Shown here in pieces: positions 60,149 through 64,000 of a stretch of DNA of 64,000 nucleotides. Source of the stretch: Mesorhizobium sp. (GTDB lineage Bacteria > Pseudomonadota > Alphaproteobacteria > Rhizobiales > Rhizobiaceae); the NCBI GenBank assembly GCA_004020315.1, contig SAQG01000034.1, positions 1 to 64,000 on the forward strand, given 5' to 3'. The notes beneath the pieces were generated by a model. The model was not told the origin of the DNA, made no database searches, and saw only the letters and a list, made by a program, of their open reading frames with translations. Positions within the stretch are counted from its first letter, which is position 1. Every line of letters starts with the position of its first letter. The translations under genes were made by a program, and so were the position numbers.

Positions 60149-61147
60149 ATGACATTTCAAATCCTGAGCCTTAGTGGAGGTGGCTTTTTGGGCCTCTACA
60201 CCGCGTCGGTTTTGAGCAAGCTCGAAGAGCAGACCGGCAAACCGATTATCGACTCATTCGATCTCATTGCAGGTACTTCTGTTGGAGGAATCATCGCGTT
60301 GGGCCTGAGCGCCGGCAAAAGTGCGAGCGAAATCAGGCAGGCATTCATCGACGACGGACATCATGTGTTCAGCAGCCATAGACCGCCGCAGAATATGATC
60401 GCTTCGGCCTGGAAACTTGTAACGGGTGTTCCGAAGTCACGTTACAATCCAGATCGGCTTCGTGTGATTATCGAGCGGATCGTCGGCGAGAATACCCTTA
60501 TGCAGGAGTTGCTCCGCCCGACCGTCATTCCCGCCGTCAATCTGACGAAAGGTGGTCCGAAAATTTTTAAGACCGGACACCACCCAAAACTCGTCCTCGA
60601 TTGGAAATTGAAGGTCGCTGATGTCGCTCTCGCGACATCAGCCGCACCAACATATTTCCCGCTCCACCAGATCGGAGACGATCTTTACGCCGATGGTGGT
60701 CTGTTCGCTAATTCACCCGATTTGATTGCCGTCCACGAAGCCGAGAGATTCCTAGGCGTTAAACAAAAAGACATCTCTGTACTAAGCATAGGCACTACGA
60801 CCACTGCGTTTGCTTTCTCGTCGCAGGCGGGAAAAGCGCTAGGGTCATTCGGATGGCTTAAACGAGAGCGCTTGCCGAAGGTGATGATTGGATCGCAGCA
60901 AGCGTTAGCCAACGACATGATGAAGCATATGCTCTCGGATCGATATGTGCGGATTGATCGAGCACAGTCGTCGGACCAAGAGGCGGAGCTCGCTTTGGAC
61001 TGTGCCAGTGAGATTGCGAAGCGCGACTTGCAATCTGCGGCGGCTAACTCGGTTGCCGAAGCTTCATCTAGCGATAGGCTTCAGAAGATGCTTGATCATA
61101 ATGCCGCGCCATCAAACTTCGTGAACGCTAAGATCGCAGGCGAGTGA
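60149..61147 (+). CDS. capV: CapV-type patatin phospholipase, CBASS effector
   Basis: A 332-residue patatin-like lipase. LSLSGGGFLGLYTASVL is the oxyanion loop, FDLIAGTSVGGIIALG has the catalytic serine (about residue 44), and DDLYADGGLFANSPD the aspartate (about 183). The C-terminal third would hold the cyclic-nucleotide-binding face. On signal, CapV degrades membrane phospholipid and kills the infected cell. The ATG at 60149 is preferred because the ribosome site is eight bases away. An ATG six bases earlier is too close to it. It faces away from the cyclase operon. Confidence 0.92.
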   Translation: MTFQILSLSGGGFLGLYTASVLSKLEEQTGKPIIDSFDLIAGTSVGGIIALGLSAGKSASEIRQAFIDDGHHVFSSHRPPQNMIASAWKLVTGVPKSRYNPDRLRVIIERIVGENTLMQELLRPTVIPAVNLTKGGPKIFKTGHHPKLVLDWKLKVADVALATSAAPTYFPLHQIGDDLYADGGLFANSPDLIAVHEAERFLGVKQKDISVLSIGTTTTAFAFSSQAGKALGSFGWLKRERLPKVMIGSQQALANDMMKHMLSDRYVRIDRAQSSDQEAELALDCASEIAKRDLQSAAANSVAEASSSDRLQKMLDHNAAPSNFVNAKIAGE

Positions 61148-61463
61148 CTGCGTTCGAAAGTCGACTCGGTCCAATTCTGTCGTTCCGGCAAGCACTGAAC
61201 TAACGGCAGGTTTCGGTCGGCGACGCACGACGCAAGCGGTCTGAACGGGCAACGATGAAGTCGGCACCGGAACGGCGGCTTGTCGCAAAATACCGGCCGA
61301 AACCTGACAGTCCGCTGTCGGCCCCCGTTCCGGTCGTCCCGAAACGCGCGCCCTAATGGCTACTTCCGGCGCTTCCTGTCCGTTCAGATCGATGACGGCA
61401 ATGCGAGCTTTCCACCACCCCGAGCCGCCTACGCGTCGGGTACTAAGCGTCAGGCTTTCACCA
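61148..61463. other. Intergenic with a mobile-element end
   Basis: About 315 bases without an intact gene. The right part holds the inverted partner of the 30-bp repeat near 33923. Short frames read in several directions without family match, consistent with insertion-element debris. Confidence 0.4.
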
Positions 61464-61466
61464 CTA
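61437..61466. repeat. 30-bp repeat, copy 2 (inverted relative to copy near 33923)
   Basis: Read on the minus strand, CTAGTGGTGAAAGCCTGACG followed by CTTAGTACC differs from copy 1 by about three transitions. It ends the CBASS side of the region and abuts the small membrane-protein gene next to the relaxase. Confidence 0.5.
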
Positions 61467-61673
61467 GAACGGCCAAAAGCTGGCGATGAACGCGGCGGTC
61501 TCGCCGCCCCACTGCACAATCGACTGATACCAGCCGACAACCGTCTCATAGGCGACCTGGATCACGCCAAGCGCGAAAACAAAGCAGATGACCACGCCAA
61601 GGCCCTTGCCGAAGCCTTCGTCGCCCTTCGGATCGTTGGTCTGGATTACATAGTCCTGCCTGTTGTTCAGCAT
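61464..61673 (-). CDS. Small membrane protein downstream of the relaxase
   Basis: A 69-residue protein with a short polar N-terminus (MLNNRQDYVIQTNDPKGDEG) and one or two hydrophobic stretches (GLGVVICFVFALGVIQVAYE, ETAAFIASFWPF). It starts ten bases after the relaxase stop, so it is probably cotranscribed. It is not recognised. The position suggests a transfer accessory or surface/entry-exclusion role, which is only inference. Confidence 0.55.
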   Translation of the reverse strand: MLNNRQDYVIQTNDPKGDEGFGKGLGVVICFVFALGVIQVAYETVVGWYQSIVQWGGETAAFIASFWPF

Positions 61674-61682
61674 CGTGCTCCC

Positions 61683-64000
61683 TTAACGCTCCCGATCGTC
61701 GCGGTCTCGTTCCTTCCGTTCAATTTCCTCGCGCTCCAGCTCTTCAAGCCGCGGTATATGCTGCTGTGCTGGGTCGGTGCGCGTCGTCTCTCCGCCGCGC
61801 TGTGTTGCTTCCCTCTCCTTGTTTACCCGAACCTGAAGGCGGTTTGTAGCGTCTACCGTTGACGCGAACTCGTGCGCTTCGCGGTCGTCAGGCTCATTCG
61901 TCGGTCGCTCGGCGTCCTCATGGCGAAGATCGCGCTGCTGTTCTGCTGTGGCGTCGACATTCGCCGGCGTCTTGTCCTTCTCCTCTTCAGGCCGTGCAGC
62001 GTCCCTCTTCCCGGCCTCCTCGATGGCGCGCATCAAGTCAGGATCTCTCTCGGCCAGCTCACCTATGTATGTGTTACCCTCGATCGCGAGCTGCGCCGCC
62101 CTTTCCACCGCCTGATTAAGCCCATCCTGCATTGCGTCCTTGTCACCCGACGAAAACTCGCCGGCCTCAAAGCGGTCAAGCCCTTCTCTATAGTGCTCGA
62201 TGTCGATCATGACATGATTACCGGCTTCCACGACCGCCTCGCCATGCTTCACGACAGCGGCGTTCCACTGCTCCGTTGCATCGTCGCGCCCGGCGGAACG
62301 CTGCTCGTCCCTGCCCTGCCCTGCCATCGCCTCGTCTCGCTGCTTGCGCAACTCCAGAAGCTCGCGACGCTGATTGACGTGATCGCGCGCCAGGTTGGCA
62401 ACCTCGTCGAAATCGTTCCGGTCATCAGGTCCAACACTTCTTTCAAGCTTGAACAGCGCCTTTTCGACCTGCTTTTCATAAATCTCAAATTCAGCCCTGG
62501 ATGTTTCGCGCACGTCCTGACCCTCCAATACCAGCTTTTGCAATGTTACCAGATTGGCGCGGAATCTTGAGCCGAAATCTGCATGCACCACATTTGGTGT
62601 AGCTTCCGCCTGACCTGCTGAAAGGCTTGCTGTCAATTGATCCCGCTGCTGTTCTGCATAGGCGACGATCCGTTGATCACCGCTGGCGAGCGCGATTTTC
62701 TGCCAACTCTGCGTTGCCTTTATGGCATACTCCCGGCTCCTCTCTGCCTTCGCCAGACTTCTCCGGCCGCCCCGCTTGGCATCGTACCGTCCCTGCGCCG
62801 CCTCGCTGGTCCCGACGTGCTCGGTCCGCCCTTCCCTGCTCACCGGCCTCACCTGATTGCGGGTAAAGGCGGGCGGAGCGGCGAACTCGCGACGATCGGT
62901 CATCTCCATCGCTATTCCCTGCGCCCGGGCCTTCTCCGCCATTGTGCCTCGCCACTCGCGAAACACCTGAGGCGTCGTCTCTATCCGATCACCCGATTCC
63001 GATCGCATGGTGATGATCGCGTGCGCATGGACATGCGGCCGCTTGCCCCCCTCCCCTTTTTCCTTCGGGTCATTGGCCGGATCATGCATGGCAAACACGT
63101 AGCGATGGCCGGCGAACTGCTCGGCAAGGAAGTCGCGTGCAGCATTTTCAAACACCGCGACATTCGTGCCGGCCCGGGCCGACATGATCAGGTGCATCAC
63201 GTCGCGGCTTTTGCGGCTGTGCAGACCAGCGCGCCATTCCCTTTGCACCAGATCGCCAGCCTGTTTTTCGTCACCAACGATTTGGCCGCGGTCGTCACAA
63301 ACGTTGCCGTTATGACGTTCGACCAGGCTCCGCAATTTGCTGGCGCCATACTCGACACCGTTGCCGTAGCCCTGGAACGAGAACCGTGCAGCCACATCCT
63401 GCGCAGCTGCACTGGCGTCATAGCGCGACTGAATGATGCTCGCCGCTTTCTCATCGCCAGTCAGCCGCTCCCCCTGCCCGCTTCTGAGCACGACCGCACC
63501 TTGCACCGTCAGCGCGCCGTCGGCCTGGCGCGTAACCGCATAAGCGTAGTGGCGATCGCCGAACGCGCTTGTCAAACTGTTCCTGACCAGCTCATGCATC
63601 GCCTCGTCTGACGAAACCGCCGCAGTCGCAATCTCGACGGTGAAGCTGCCGATATCGCGGCTCTCTGCGCGGTTCTGGAACAGATGATTCCAGTCGCCCC
63701 GCAACCGCGCCAGGTCCTCGCGGCTACCGATGCGCTCGCCATTCTCGTTCTCGACCGCTAGCTCGCCGCCGCGCGACACATAATTCAGCATCGCCCCTAC
63801 CCTCGCGCCGCCGCCATAGGATGCCATTTTAACGACCGCCGGCTGACTGCCCTGGGCAACCGCCGCTAGCCGCGCTTCCATTGGGCGGGCCGCTGCTGAC
63901 CGCGCCTCGGTCGCGAAGATCGACCGGGCGGCCGCTCGCCGCGTTTTGGGCTGGCTGCCACCGCCGCCACCAGCGCCACCGCCGCCGCCCAGCTCGGCCA
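61683..64000 (-). CDS. VirD2-type relaxase (5' partial)
   Basis: The frame is open to the right edge, so the start is outside. Visible N-terminal sequence includes a Gly-rich stretch and RRAAARSIFATEARSAAARP, then VVKMASYGGGARVGAMLNYV. The relaxase core shows KRPHVHAHAIITMRSESGD, the histidine-rich metal motif, and DVMHLIMSARAGTNVAVFEN. The C-terminal 300 residues are charged helices with coiled coils, probably for contact with the coupling protein. It should nick oriT and lead the strand into VirD4. The origin of transfer is not visible and may lie beyond the edge. Confidence 0.87.
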   Translation of the reverse strand, partial: AELGGGGGAGGGGGSQPKTRRAAARSIFATEARSAAARPMEARLAAVAQGSQPAVVKMASYGGGARVGAMLNYVSRGGELAVENENGERIGSREDLARLRGDWNHLFQNRAESRDIGSFTVEIATAAVSSDEAMHELVRNSLTSAFGDRHYAYAVTRQADGALTVQGAVVLRSGQGERLTGDEKAASIIQSRYDASAAAQDVAARFSFQGYGNGVEYGASKLRSLVERHNGNVCDDRGQIVGDEKQAGDLVQREWRAGLHSRKSRDVMHLIMSARAGTNVAVFENAARDFLAEQFAGHRYVFAMHDPANDPKEKGEGGKRPHVHAHAIITMRSESGDRIETTPQVFREWRGTMAEKARAQGIAMEMTDRREFAAPPAFTRNQVRPVSREGRTEHVGTSEAAQGRYDAKRGGRRSLAKAERSREYAIKATQSWQKIALASGDQRIVAYAEQQRDQLTASLSAGQAEATPNVVHADFGSRFRANLVTLQKLVLEGQDVRETSRAEFEIYEKQVEKALFKLERSVGPDDRNDFDEVANLARDHVNQRRELLELRKQRDEAMAGQGRDEQRSAGRDDATEQWNAAVVKHGEAVVEAGNHVMIDIEHYREGLDRFEAGEFSSGDKDAMQDGLNQAVERAAQLAIEGNTYIGELAERDPDLMRAIEEAGKRDAARPEEEKDKTPANVDATAEQQRDLRHEDAERPTNEPDDREAHEFASTVDATNRLQVRVNKEREATQRGGETTRTDPAQQHIPRLEELEREEIERKERDRDDRER

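Noticed and set aside
1..64000. tRNA, rRNA or CRISPR features, and an attachment site
   Set aside because: I looked for cloverleaf-like tRNA ends, rRNA motifs and regularly spaced repeats and saw none. Element boundaries appear to lie outside the window.

Overview
The window is a mosaic accessory region from an alphaproteobacterium, most likely of the Rhizobiales. The codon use is GC-rich, the VirB/VirD4 genes and an RcgA-type membrane protein are of rhizobial type, and the insertion-sequence debris (IS66, IS5, IS21) is typical of rhizobial plasmids and islands. It is probably part of a conjugative plasmid or integrative conjugative element. I saw no rRNA, tRNA or CRISPR array.

Layout. (1) Bases 1-11,700 are defence-like cargo: the 3' part of a type III Res-like helicase-nuclease, an intact IS66-family element with an 8-bp target duplication, a convergent TcmP/DUF5131 pair, a CoiA-like nuclease, a possible HNH protein facing a NYN-LOTUS protein, and a serine recombinase. 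(2) Bases ~12,300-31,900 hold a long minus-strand cluster I do not recognise as a named system. In transcription order it encodes two very large exported proteins, a Tat-exported DUF5675 protein, a 1,723-residue exported beta-rich protein, a MotA/ExbB-type proton-channel protein and two ExbD-like proteins with a membrane aspartate, followed by frameshifted gene remains. Overlapping starts and stops make it one operon. I read it as a proton-motive-force-driven envelope machine. (3) Bases ~32,000-34,400 are insertion-sequence scars, palindromes and a truncated GrpB gene. (4) Bases 34,482-37,092 hold an alpha/beta hydrolase and an RcgA-family membrane protein. (5) Bases 37,656-41,121 (minus) encode small exported and membrane proteins, including three staphylococcal-nuclease-like paralogues. 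(6) Bases 41,281-54,241 (plus) are a complete VirB1-VirB11/VirD4 transfer operon. (7) Bases 54,653-61,147 are cyclic-nucleotide immunity genes: a frameshifted pair (diadenylate-cyclase-like plus Cap15-like barrel fused to a nucleoside phosphorylase) next to an intact type II CBASS (cyclase, Cap2, Cap3 and a divergent patatin effector). (8) Bases 61,464-64,000 hold a small membrane protein and a relaxase running off the right edge.

How they fit together. The relaxase, VirD4 and VirB proteins would mobilise the element, and the small exported proteins probably serve the same machine. The CBASS genes sit between the transfer operon and the relaxase, so they travel with it. The exporter/stator cluster and the restriction-like genes look like separately acquired cargo, and several modules are already decaying.
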